Source: Ilex aquifolium
Lineage: Eukaryota; Streptophyta; Magnoliopsida; Aquifoliales; Aquifoliaceae
Assembly (NCBI GenBank): GCA_951799425.1
Contig: OX637393.1
Coordinates: forward strand, 32,851,244 to 32,915,243
DNA length: 64,000 bases
Direction: 5' to 3'
The notes under the pieces were generated by a model. It searched no databases. It had not been told where the DNA came from and saw only the letters and a program-made list of their open reading frames with translations. Positions within the stretch are counted from its first letter, which is position 1; the number at the start of each line of letters is the position of its first letter. A program made the position numbers and the translations under genes. Shown in pieces: positions 23,346 to 34,298 of the stretch.

Positions 23346-24139
23346 GAAAAACTTTAATTTGATAAATAAGTATAAAATTATGTAATTTTAACAAAAAAAT
23401 TGCAAGACCACAGGACAAAAGTCTAATCTGGTGTGTACTATGAACTTAGCCGTTTGTTTGTGGCCTCTGGCGTAATATGAGCCCATGGTTTAAACTTCTC
23501 TCTTCATGATAGCACACAAAAAGGACCTATTTGCCTTTTAGATTACTTATAAAAACCACTAAAGATTATATATTAACGTAGGTCACTTTAGGATATGGGA
23601 GGTTATCTCAGATTTGTCTCAACTTTTAAAAGCAGATCTCAAATCCTAACTTTAAGGTTTAAAGGAACTTTATCTGCAATTAAGTACATTAATGTAAGTT
23701 TTAAGTGTCCTAGGTAGTCTTGTCTTCCTTTTGCGAATGTATCCAAATGGGTAAGTGATTCTTGGAGACCTTTCCTTTTTTCTTTTCGAAAGTTTAATGC
23801 TTTTGTGTAAAGTAAAGCAGATAATTAGTTTTGAACCAATACTTGACAATTCTGTTGAGCAGAGTTTTTAGACTTATAACTATTAAGTAAACTTGGAATA
23901 CATAGTCACAAGTGAACCATGAACATCGGAACAACCACAATGTCTTGCAAGACTTGAACTTGAGACTTTGAGGTATTCAACACTGAAATCCTATCATCTG
24001 AAACAGCTAAAAATAGTAGTTAATTTTCTTCTGCCTCTTTTTGAGTGGGTTTTGTTTATTGTTAGTAATTCTTAAGGATTCCCTGAGTTCCAAAAGTGAA
24101 AGGAATTAGATTCCATGTTTCAAACAAAGCTTTTGAGGT
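23346..24139. other. Non-coding, AT-rich
   Basis: Pre-insertion flank of Copia-2. No coding or repeat structure seen. Confidence 0.55.
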
Positions 24140-24144
24140 GGGAA

Positions 24145-24475
24145 TGTTGAAAGAAAATAATAAACATGACTTTTCATGTTCTAAGAGTTATTTTTATGCA
24201 TTTAGTTTTTTGTATTAGTGGGTCATCAATATGGTATTAGTGGGGGACAAAGTAATTGTGGTATTTTCATTCTCCAAGTAATGGAGGAGTGAGGTCTTTA
24301 TTATTGCATTATGTAGTGGAGTTATTTTGTATGTCATGTGTTATATATGAGTGTCTATATATATCCTATGTAATACATCCATTGGAATATGGGTGAATAG
24401 AAAGAGTTCTTCCTATCTTCAATAGTCTCTTCCATTATTTTTTGTGAGTGTGTGATAGTCCTCTAGATTCCAACA
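24145..24475 (+). repeat. Copia-2 5' LTR
   Basis: 331 bp, TGTTGA...CAACA. A TATA-like 'tatatatatc' lies near 24,356, which is a plausible promoter position. Confidence 0.96.
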
Positions 24476-24478
24476 AAG

Positions 24479-24489
24479 TGGTATAAGAG
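24479..24489 (+). promoter_or_regulatory. Copia-2 primer binding site
   Basis: TGGTATAAGAG three bases after the LTR. It matches the initiator Met-tRNA complement TGGTATCAGAG with one C-to-A change. Confidence 0.85.
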
Positions 24490-24527
24490 TTAGGCTTGAG
24501 TGTTGAAAAAGAGAGAGTGAGAGAGAG

Positions 24528-25456
24528 ATGTCGAATGGAATGCTTCCATTTCAAATGCCTCGATTCATCAAAGATAACTATAATAATTGGTGTATCCGCA
24601 TGAAGGCAATTCTTGGATCTAAAGACTTATGGGAGATTGTAACAATTGGTTACACAACACCGTAAGATGAAGATTCCTTAAGTCAAGCCCAAAAGGAAGT
24701 CTTGCAAGCTACAAAGAAGAAGGATCAAAAGGCTCTTTCACTCATCCATCAATGTTTGGATGATGCAATGTTACAGAAGGTTGCTAGTGCAACCACATCC
24801 AAGCAAACATGGGATGTTCTGAAAACCGCTCATAGTTGAGTGGAAAAAGTCAAGAAAGTTCGCCTCCAAACTCTACGAGGTGAATTTGAGGCTTTACGTA
24901 TGAAGGAATCCAAATTAATTTCAGATTATTTCACAAGAATCTTGGTGATTGTGAATAATTTGAGAACTTATGGTGATGATCACTATGATGATACCCGGGT
25001 GATAGAAAAAATCCTCCGTTCATTGGACCCCAAGTTTGACTACATTGTCGTAGCCATTGAAGAGTCTAAAGATTTAGACACAATGACGATTGACGAACTT
25101 ATGTGATCGTTGTTAGCCCATGAAGAACGGCTAGGCAAGAAGAAGCAAGATTCGTTGGAACAAGTGCTACAAACCAAGCTTTCTTTCAAAGAAAAAGAAA
25201 GAAGGCAAGATGGAAGTCAAAGAGGTAGAGGGCGTGGACGTGGAGGTGGAGGTCGTGGTGGACGTGGTCGAGGTAGAGGGGAAAACTTTGGCCAAAATGC
25301 GTCCAACAAAGAAGAAAGAGGTCAAGAATCACATCGTGGAAGAGGACGTGGAAGAGGCAACCATTCAAAGTCATATGGAGGGAGGTATGACAAATCTCAT
25401 ATTCAATGTTATAATTTCGATATGGCCATTTTGCTTCCGAGTGTAGAAATGATTTT
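24528..25456 (+). pseudogene. Copia-2 gag
   Basis: Starts at the ATG at 24,528 ('MSNGMLPFQMPRFIKDNYNN'), the first in-frame ATG after the leader. The capsid region follows the copia UBN2/DUF4219 pattern ('WCIRMKAILGSKDLWEIV', '[20 protein letters not shown]', '[20 protein letters not shown]'). In-frame stops occur near 24,663, 24,837 and 25,104. An RGRG-rich basic stretch lies at about 25,220-25,370. The zinc knuckle begins 'IQCYNFD', where a frame change and a missing second Cys break it at about 25,405-25,425. Confidence 0.88.
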
Positions 25457-25951
25457 GTGGAAGAAAGAGCACACTTTGTTAAAGACAAAGTCGAAGAGGT
25501 GGAGTCGACCTTGTTGTTGGCATACAAAGAAGAGCAAAAGGGAGACAAGAACGTGTGGTACCTTGACTCCGGTGCTAGTAATCACATGTGTGGAAACAAA
25601 GAGATGTTTGTGGAGCTTGATGAATCGGTAAGTGGAAAAGTCACTTTTGGAGATTCTTCTCAAATTCCAGTAATGGGAAGATGTAATATTTTGATTTGTT
25701 TGAATGATGGAAGGCATCAAGTTATTTCTAATATTTTTTATGTGCCAAACATGAAAAATAATATTTTGAGCTTGGGACAACTCTTAGAGAAAGGTTATGA
25801 TATTTGCATGAAAAATCATAATCTTTCAATAAGAGATGGAAACGGGAATTTGGTTGCTAAAGTGCCGATGACAAGAAATAGAATGTTTTTGTTAAATATT
25901 CAAAGTGATGTGGCAAAATGCTTGAAAGCATGTGTTAAAGATTCTTCTTAG
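25457..25951 (+). pseudogene. Copia-2 protease
   Basis: The open frame contains the aspartic protease motif in '[16 protein letters not shown]' (Asp codon 25,565-25,567, followed by S-G-A). It continues through '[19 protein letters not shown]' and '[20 protein letters not shown]', which is standard copia. It ends at a stop at 25,949-25,951 where the family usually has a Trp before the pre-integrase H-x-R-x-G-H motif. The active site looks intact. Confidence 0.92.
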
Positions 25952-26995
25952 TTATGACACTTGAGATTTGGACACTTGAATTTTGGAGGACTAACCTTGT
26001 TGTCTAGAAAGAAGATGGTGAAATGATTGCCTTCTATCAACCACCCGGATCAACTTTGTGAGGGATGTCTAATTGGAAAGCAAGCTAGAAAGAGCTTTCC
26101 CAAAGAATCCATTTCAAGAGCAACTAAACCACTTCAACTTGTTCACTCGGATGTTTGCGGCCCTATAGACCCACCATCATTTGGTAAGAACCGGTATTTT
26201 CTTCTTTTTATTGATGATTTTAGCCAGAAAACATGGGTTTATTTTCTAAAACAAAAATCGGAGGTGTTTGGTGTTTTCAAAAGGTTTAAGGCTTTGATTG
26301 AAAAACAAAGTGGGTATGAAGTTAAGGCAATTAGATCCGATGGAGGAGGTGAATTCACATCAAATGAATTCAAAATTTTTTATGAAGAAGATGGAATTCA
26401 CCATCCTCTAACGGTTCCAAGATCACCACAACAAAATGGTGTTGCCGAAAGGAAGAACCGAACCATTCTTGACATGGCTCGGAGTATGTTGAAGAGTAAA
26501 AAAATGCCCAAGGAGTTTTGGGCGGAAGCTATTGATTGTGCCATCTACTTGTTAAATCGGTGTCCCACTAGAAGTGTTCAAGACAAAACACCACAAGAAG
26601 CATGGGAAAGAATCAAACCAAATGTTTCTCATTTGCGGGTCTTTGGAAGTGTATGCTATGCACATGTGCCGGATGAGAAACGGACCAAACTAGATGACAA
26701 GAGTGAAAAGTTTATCTTCATTGGTTATGATTCAAGAAGCAAAGGTTATAAGCTTTACAACCCAATCAATGGCAAGATAATCATTAGTAGAGATGTTGAG
26801 TTTGATGAAGAAGATGAATGGGATTGGAACACTCCACAAGAAGACTATGATTTTTTCCCATTCTTTGAAGAAGAGGAGGAGCCCAATGAGATCATGGAGC
26901 TGCCAATTTATTCTCCTCCACCATCACCACCAATACCCACCAATACCCACCAATGTGCAAGCATCTCCATCATCATCCGAAGCAAGCTCAAGTGA
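25952..26995 (+). pseudogene. Copia-2 integrase
   Basis: The pre-integrase zinc motif is split. 'HLRFGHLNFGGL' (25,960-25,995) and 'CEGCLIGKQARKSFP' (26,049-26,095) give the H-H-C-C ligands, with a stop near 26,024 between them. The core keeps all three catalytic residues in 'LVHSDVCGPI', 'AIRSDGGGEFTSNEF' and 'QQNGVAERKNRTILD'. The C-terminal part has 'FIFIGYDSRSKGYKLYNP'. The frame is then lost near 26,930-26,955 at a 10-bp tandem duplication. Confidence 0.94.
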
Positions 26996-28637
26996 GAGGC
27001 CACCTCGCATGAGGAGTCTTCAAGATATCTATGAAGAAACCGAAGAGGTAACTCAAAGATTTAGTGATCTAACACTATTTTGCCTATTTGCCGATTGTGA
27101 TCCCATAGGCTATGAGAAAGCGACACAAGACAAGAAGTGGATGAGTGCCATGAATGAAGAAATTGAAGCAATTGAAAGAAATGGAACATGGGAACTTGCC
27201 ACACTCCCTAGAGGACAAAAGGCCATTGGAGTGAAGTGGGTGTACAAGACAAAGAAAAATGCCAATGGTGAAGTGGAGAGGTACAAAACAAGATTGGTTG
27301 CAAAAGGCTATAGTCAAAGACCGGGTATTGACTATGATGAGGAATTTGCACCCGTCGCTCGTTTGGAAACAATTAGATTGATTATTTCTTTAGCCGCTCT
27401 AAATGATTGGAAAATTCATCAAATGGATGTAAATTCCGCTTTTTTGAATGGTTTTCTTGATGAAGAGGTGTATGTTGAACAACCCTTGGGTTATGTTGTG
27501 AAAGGGCAAGGAGAGAAAGTCTTGAAATTAAAAAAGGCTTTGTATGGTTTGAAGCAAGCACAAAAGGCTTGGAATAGTAGACTTGACAAGTACTTTCAAG
27601 CAAATAATTTCACCAAGTGTCCCCATGAACATGCTCTTTATGCCAAGGTGAATGATAATGGTGATATACTCTATGCTTATTTGTATGTGGATGACTTGAT
27701 CTTCACAGGAAATTGTCCAAGAATGTTTGAAGATTTCAAGAGAGCGATGGCTAAAGAATTTGAGATGACCGATATTGGACTTATGTCATACTACCTTGGC
27801 ATTGAAGTGAAGCAAATGAAGGAAGATATTTTCATCTCTCAAGAAGGTTATGCTAAAGAAATTTTGGCAAAATTCGAGATGCAAGATTGTAAGCCGGTAT
27901 GCACACCCGTTGAATGTGGTGTAAAATTGTCAAAATATGAAGATGGAGAGCATGTGGATTCCACCCATTTCAAGAGCCTAGTGGGAAGCTTGAGGTACTT
28001 AACATGCACAAGGCCGGATATTCTTTTTGGTGTTGGTCTTGTAAGTCGCTATATGGAAGCTCCTACCATGACCCATTTGAAGGCGGCGAAAAGAATTCTT
28101 AGATACATCAAAGGTACACTTGATTATGGATTACTATATTCTTGTTCTAACAATTCCAAACTTGAGGGTTATTGTGATAGTGATTGGGCCGGAGATATGA
28201 ATGATAGAAAAAGTACTACCGGGTATGTTTTTTTCATGGGAGATACCGCATTTGCTTGGAGTTCAAAGAAGCAACCCATTGTGACTCTTTCGACTTGTGA
28301 AGCCGAGTATGTGGCGGCTACATCATGTGTTTGTCAAGCCATTTGGCTTAGAAATTTGTTGAAGGAGCTTCATTTGCCTCAAGATGAATCGACGGAGATC
28401 TTCATTGACAACAAATCGGCACTAGCATTGGCAAAGAATCCGGTGTTTCATGATCGTAGTAAGCATATTGACACAAGGTTCCATTTCATTAGAGAATATG
28501 TGACCAAGAAAGAGGTGGAGCTCAAGTTTGTGAAGTCTCAAGATCAAATTGCCGATATTTTCACTAAGCCCCTCAAGGAGGATGTCTTGCGCAAATTGAG
28601 AAGTTTGCTTGGAGTTGAGAAGAAAAATCATGTTTAA
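26956..28637 (+). pseudogene. Copia-2 reverse transcriptase-RNase H
   Basis: A long open stretch of about 550 residues. RT shows '[20 protein letters not shown]', '[20 protein letters not shown]', '[20 protein letters not shown]' and the active site '[12 protein letters not shown]'. RNase H shows its acidic residues in '[17 protein letters not shown]', '[12 protein letters not shown]' and '[20 protein letters not shown]'. It ends '[13 protein letters not shown]' eight bases before the LTR. No stop interrupts it, so this is the best preserved enzyme module in the window, though it is out of frame with integrase. Confidence 0.95.
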
Positions 28638-28644
28638 GGGGGGG
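28636..28644 (+). promoter_or_regulatory. Copia-2 polypurine tract
   Basis: AAGGGGGGG directly before the 3' LTR, overlapping the end of the pol stop-codon region. Confidence 0.9.
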
Positions 28645-28975
28645 TGTTGAAAAAAAATAATAAACATGACTTTTCATGTTCTAGGAGTTATTTTTATGCA
28701 TTTAGTTTTTTGTATTAGTGGGTCATCAATATGATATTAGTGGGGGACAAAGTAATTGTGGTATTTTAATTCTCCAAGTAATGGAGGAGTGGGGTCTTTA
28801 TTATTGCACTATGTAGTGGGGTTATTTTGTATGTCATGTGTTATATATGAGTGTCTATATATATCCTATGTAATACATCCATTTGAATATGGGTGAATAG
28901 AAAGAGTTCTTCATATCTTCAATAGTCTCTTCCGTTATTTTTTGTGAGTGTGTGATAGTCCTCTAGATTTCAACA
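28645..28975 (+). repeat. Copia-2 3' LTR
   Basis: 331 bp, TGTTGA...CAACA, followed by the target duplication GGGAA. Confidence 0.96.
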
Positions 28976-28980
28976 GGGAA

Positions 28981-31484
28981 TTGGTAGCTCTCAATTGTCC
29001 TTTAACAAAAAAGAAAACTCCAATTTATTCATGATGGGGCGGTGCCTCCATCTGTCCATCATCATTGATGGGTCTTCAAAATTTAAACACCATTGGCGGA
29101 ATTACCCAATGCTCACTGTCTGGGATGAACAGAACCCTGAGGACAATGATAATGAGTAATAATCTAATCAATATTTTTTAAGACTTGCGATTATAACACA
29201 AATCATGAATGCATGTACTAATCTTTGCCTACAAAACAGCACGCCAGATAAACCATGAATTCATGTAATCATAACGCAAACTGTTATGGTAAGATTTTCG
29301 GATCATCAACCAAGTGAACAGTGTAGATTGATAATTAAGAAGTAATTTTATGTGCAAAAGGTGGAGCCTCATTTCAAACAATAATGTGCAGGTTGCAATG
29401 GTGCATGGAAGATTTTTGATTTAAGAGTAAAACTTTGACACATCTTCATTTTTGTTTACCCACAATGATGACACAATTCTTCTATTGTTCAAATGATGAA
29501 TCAGTGGTCATCTTTTGCTTGATTAGTGCCTTTTATATTTCTCATCAAAAAGCAAGGCCACTTTCCCATATTCTAAAACTACAAAGGGAGGGAAAAAGGA
29601 AGGGCCCTCAAAGTCTTGCTTTAAGTGCAAGAAGCTACAAAAACCTTTTGAGGTATGTGGCTCTCAATTTTCCCCAGCTTTGTGAAAGTCTTTTATGTGT
29701 TTGCTTAAAATTTGACCTTGATGACATGATTACAACAGACTATGGCACCGAGAAAAATACTTTGTAGCCATAGATCATGAAAATAATTTAAGAAAACTAT
29801 AAAGAAATTTTTTTTTACACTTGTCACACTCTTATTGGTACAAATATGTGCTTGTTTTGTATTTGTGTGTGGGTGTAAACTGTAAAGTGAGGTGGGGCTT
29901 GGCTTGCACTAGTGAAAAGAGTTCTGCTCACTGTTGTCTCATAATATTCCATCAATTAGCCTTTCAGACTAGCTTTTTCTGGATCATGAACCTATCAATA
30001 GCAATTTGAACTTGTGGGAATAGCAATGGGGTGGCTGGTTATCTAACCAATCTTCACCTGGGGGAAAAAGTAGCCTTTTGAATCATGCCCCCTCTATTAT
30101 GGGTTTTTTTTTTTTTTTGGGGGGGGGAACCAAATTCAAAGCAACACCAGTTAATAGTGATGAGGGGGTTGGCGCTGTGGGTCTGTTTGAGACAAAAGCA
30201 AGTCTCAATGAAGAAGATCTCCACCACCAGACTCTCTCTCTCTCGAATGGAGGGAGTCTATATGGCAGGACAAATGTCCCATGGCCCAAGGGCTGGCCTG
30301 TTAGCCTGGTGGTCCATCTGTCCATAAGCTAGACTGCCCAGTCCCATGGCAGCCTATGGGTTGCCCAATAGTCCAATGGGTAGAACTATGGGCTATGACA
30401 GACTTGTCTGATTTAGCCCCGAGAATGCGGTATCTCGATTAAGTCTATGATTCATTTCATAAAGTCAATGCAACTTTTAGACAAAATTAAAAGTTGGTCA
30501 AATTTGAATAAAAATTAAAATACTGCCCCTCCCATAACCTCAAAGTAATTCAAAAAAAGAAAAAAAAAATTCAAATTTAAATAAGAATGAAAAATAGGCA
30601 AATTAGAGCCGCCTTGTCAAAGGGACAAGGACCATAGAAGGTCAAGTTCTTTGATCGGTAAACAGATAGATTGTTGAATATGCATCTTGGCATGGATCGT
30701 TGATTGGTTAGATAATTGGTGGGATGAATGGGTGATTACATGAGACATATGCTTGAATATGATTGGACAAACTCTTGTATAGTAATTTAATAACTAGAAA
30801 ACTTAAGAAAAAGAAATTATGGAGAGAAAATTTTCCTAACCCTCTCCCTTATAAAATTGATTATAATAATATACCTACTAGCGGTTCCACCCATGCGATG
30901 CATGAGAATACATCACATTATCATTTTTTTTTGTTCCATTTTTCTTTCCCCTCCTTCCCTTTATTTCACTGTTATTAAAGTTAATGAATGAATTATTAAA
31001 CTTTATTGTGTAGTAAAAATAATTTTAGATATTGATTACGTGAATAAAAAAATTATATAATACTTACGATTCCAAATAGTGTGACTAGTTGGATGATTCT
31101 TCATCATCAAAAAAAGAAAATCACAATTTTCGGTTAACATATTTCATGTAACTCTCTGTTCAATTAAAATTGGATCAAACAGGCCTAGGGCTTTCTTATT
31201 TTCCGAACTTCCTTTCTGCCTTAAGGGGAAAAAAACCAAAAATAGTTAAGAAAAAGAAAAAGACAAAATATAATCAACTCACTCAAACTGGTTTTGCATT
31301 AAGAGAACTCCTGTTTTCTTCTCTTTCCGGAAATTTTTGTACATTTATTTATGCGGTTCAATTACAATATAAAAAAAAAAAAATTGATACCATACGGGCG
31401 AGAGGAAGATGCCGGAGCCTATGCACTACCAAAGAATGGACTTGATAGAATCCAATCGATTGCATAAGATATGCTTATTTTTAG
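28981..31484. other. Non-coding DNA with simple-sequence tracts
   Basis: It contains poly-T next to poly-G at about 30,104-30,127 and several A-runs. Short frames on both strands at 30,078-30,332 overlap each other around the homopolymer and have no family resemblance. The frame at 29,435-29,767 is also unrecognised. No host gene is supported. Confidence 0.55.
30877..30905 (-). other. Possible Helitron-like 3' terminus
   Basis: The minus strand reads a hairpin (CATGC-atcg-GCATG) followed about 10 bases later by CTAGT. This fits the general plant Helitron 3' end, and a related motif lies at 961. No 5' TC end was located. Confidence 0.25.
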
Positions 31485-32127
31485 GGGTTAATAGTACTCT
31501 TGGTCTTTAAATGTAACACCCCAAAACACACCCTGTACGGCATTACATTATAAAACATTCATATCATGAGAGCACTAAAATAATCCATCAATACATAAGA
31601 CTTCATTCATCATCCATAAAATATTTACATCATTATCTAAAAGAATATGCCCAACCATGGCATTTACATCTCAAAAATCAACTAATGTAGCGCAGCGGAA
31701 ATAACAAAATAGAACTAGACTTTACAAGGTTCAAAATGAATATCCTAGTCTAGAACAAAAGGAAGTGTCGCTCTAGGCGTCCACCTCGGGATCCACGCTC
31801 CCGTCTACCGGAGTCTCCCAGTGTGCGGGCTCCTCGACTCCCAGCTCTTCCTCGAGAGGGAAATCTGAAAAATGTTAGCGGTAGGGGGTGAGCACGAAAC
31901 TCTGTAGAAAATTTCTCTCAAACCCAAACAAGGTTTAGAAACGTATTTAAAAGGGCCGGTCTCATTTTTAACATAACATAGATACATAATTTGAAATAAG
32001 GCAGTGACATTTCAACAAGGATCTCAAGTTTAGATAGCAATAGTACTAGAAATGAACAATAATAACCCATTTTAATAAACATCCATTTTCAAAATATAAA
32101 CTATTTCCCACACATTATATAGTATTG

Positions 32128-32585
32128 TCCTCTCTTGGCATGAGCATCCTTATAAGGAACCTATCACCCTCAAGGCATCACAAACTCAAGCATCCTTATA
32201 AGGAACCTCTTGAGGGAAATCACATACTCTCCTCTCTTGGCATGAGCATCCTTATAAGGAACCTCTCACCCTCAAGGCATCACAAACTCAAGCATCCTTA
32301 TAAGGAACCTCTTGAGGGAAATCACATACTCTCCTCTTTTGGCATGAGCATCCTTATAAGGAACCTCTCACCCTCAAGGCATCACAAACTCAAGCATCCT
32401 TATAAGGAACCTCTTGAGGGAAATCACTTACTCTCCTCTCTTGGCATGAGCATCCTTATAAGGAACCTCTCACCCTCAAGGCATCACAAACTCAAGCATC
32501 CTTATAAGGAACCTCTTGAGGGAAATCACTTACTCTCCTCTCTTGGCATGAGCATCCTTATAAGGAACCTCTCACCCTCAAGGCA
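32128..32585 (-). repeat. 102-bp tandem repeat with TCCTTATAAGGA palindromes
   Basis: About 4.5 copies. The 12-bp perfect palindrome TCCTTATAAGGA occurs nine times, at 32,147, 32,193, 32,249, 32,295, 32,351, 32,397, 32,453, 32,499 and 32,555, alternating 46 and 56 bp apart. Copies are nearly identical, suggesting recent homogenisation. Because 102 is divisible by three, a 34-residue pattern stays open through the array (32,125-32,703). I treat that as a by-product, not a gene. Confidence 0.96.
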
Positions 32586-33200
32586 TCCCAAACAACCCAA
32601 CCAAGCATACCATTCCAATATTCATATCATTTTACAAGCCTCTCTCCAAAATTTCCAAGATATATTATGTAACAATTTCCAAACCAACATAGAAAATACA
32701 TGAGATCACAATAACATCATTTTTCTACCCAACACAAACAACTACGGTTTTCGAAGTTCATAATAAAGAAGCATTTAAGAAGAAATACATCACTCTCCCA
32801 AAAACTAGGGTTTTAAAACTAGAAAAGAGATTTCATGGGTATTAAACCCTAACAACATGTAATCTTTGCAAAAAGCCTAAGGGATGATGATTCTATAGCA
32901 TATATATACCATTGATAGCAAAAACATACATATATAAATACCCTAGCCTCATTGTAAGTGAGTGAGAGAAAACCCCTACCTTATACTCTTGAAGAAATGT
33001 TGGGTTTGAATCTTGGATCGCTTGTGAACCCTTTGTCTTTCCTTTTGATCTTGAGTTTTATCTTTCTCTCGTTCTCTCTAAGGGTTTCTAGGAGGGTTAG
33101 GGTAAGAGGGAGATGAAGAAATGGGGCAAATGAGGCTAAAGAGGGTGTTTTAAACCACCAAAATCCCGATTTTTACTGTTCGGCGGGCGTCAGACAGATG

Positions 33201-33297
33201 GTACCGGTACCCAGTACCGGTACAAGAAACCTTCTGGAATCGGGGGTACCGGTACTCGGTACCGGTACCATTCAGTACCGGTACCTAGTACCGGTAC
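33201..33297. repeat. GTACCGGTAC palindrome array (6 sites)
   Basis: Perfect palindromes start at 33,201, 33,214, 33,246, 33,259, 33,275 and 33,288. Spacings are 13, 32, 13, 16 and 13. The same 13/16/13 rhythm occurs at 57,745-57,869. Confidence 0.95.
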
Positions 33298-33860
33298 CAA
33301 TTACCCAGTTTTGCCTATTTCTTTTGTTTTCCATTTCCAATCCATTCCAAAACTAACCAAATTCATCACACACCTCTCCCACATATATTTATACACCAAA
33401 CCTATCTAATACAAGTTATAGGACCTAACATTTTATATTTTACTCACTAAAACTAAATTTCAACTATGATTTTCATTAACATTTTAAATCTTTACTTTTC
33501 AATTTTTCAAAGTTCAAACCCACTTCAATTCCCCTATCCACATCTTTACAACCATTATTTGCTATATCTATATATCTATATGCATATATAAAAGAAAATG
33601 CGGGGTGTTACATTAAAATATGCATTTTTTTTTCAGTTTAGTACTTATTATATTAATTTTATCAATTTAGTCCATAACGTATTCAATTCGTGTCATTTGG
33701 TCCTTGTATATACGGACCGTTAAGTTTTTGATGAAATAATCACGTATTGGGTACGTGATAATGTCTAAAAAAATTACACGTGATCACTTCCGTCAAAAAA
33801 TTTGACGGATTATCTGATTGGGGTCCAAAGTGACATGAATTGGATACTGACAATAAATAC

Positions 33861-34257
33861 CATAGTTTTAAAACCCGGCCCGGACATCAAACCGGTGAAG
33901 GGACCGGATCAATAGGTCACTGGTTCAACCGTTGGGTCACTGGTCGGACCGGTAATATAATAAAAAATTTTAAAAAAATTATAAATAATAATAAATAGGC
34001 TAAAAAATCACAATAATTATAAAAATGACATCAAACATGTAAAGTTAAGTAGAGAAAAATTATCAAACATGTATCCATTGGACTGGATTAGATTCCAAAC
34101 ATGTATGCATTAGAAAAATTATCCAAACATGTATCCATTAGAAAAATTATCCAAACATGAATCCATTACATGGATTCCAAACATGTATCCATTATCAAAC
34201 ATGTATCCATTGGAAAAATTATCAAACTGGTGGTGAACTGGAGTCGACTGGACTGGG

Positions 34258-34298
<41 letters not shown>

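Larger units (their letters stand above)
24145..28975 (+). mobile_element. Copia-2: nearly complete Ty1/copia element
   Basis: 4,831 bp with 331-bp LTRs (24,145-24,475 and 28,645-28,975), each TGTTGA...CAACA, and a perfect 5-bp target duplication GGGAA (24,140-24,144 and 28,976-28,980). PBS and PPT are in place. The interior reads gag, protease, integrase, RT and RNase H in copia order. By eye the LTRs differ at 11 of 331 sites (about 3.3%), so it is clearly younger than Copia-1. Several stops and frame changes break gag-pol, although the main catalytic motifs remain. Clade not assigned. Confidence 0.96.
31512..33612 (-). mobile_element. Solo LTR of the TGTAACACC gypsy family, inverted
   Basis: 2,101 bp, TGTAACACCCC...GGGGTGTTACA, with the perfect duplication TTAAA (31,507-31,511 and 33,613-33,617). 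Its reverse complement aligns with the LTRs at 51,750 and 57,246. It shares the 102-bp repeat block and the segment 'aaaatcgggatttttggt'-like (family 'taaaaatcgggattttggtg'), the 5' block ('ggattggaaatggaaaa', 'taaataggtttggtgt') with the LTR at 51,750, and the GTACCGGTAC array with the LTR at 57,246. It is therefore a mosaic of the two. No interior remains. Confidence 0.94.

Noticed and set aside
25186-25548. 120-codon minus-strand frame over Copia-2 gag
   Set aside because: Shadow of the repetitive RGRG-coding stretch.
29435-29767. 110-codon plus-strand frame
   Set aside because: No recognisable motif, no supporting introns or promoter, and AT-rich flanks. Not enough to call a gene.
30078-30332. 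Three overlapping 80-codon frames on both strands
   Set aside because: They span a poly-T/poly-G tract with no family resemblance. Overlap on both strands indicates chance openness.
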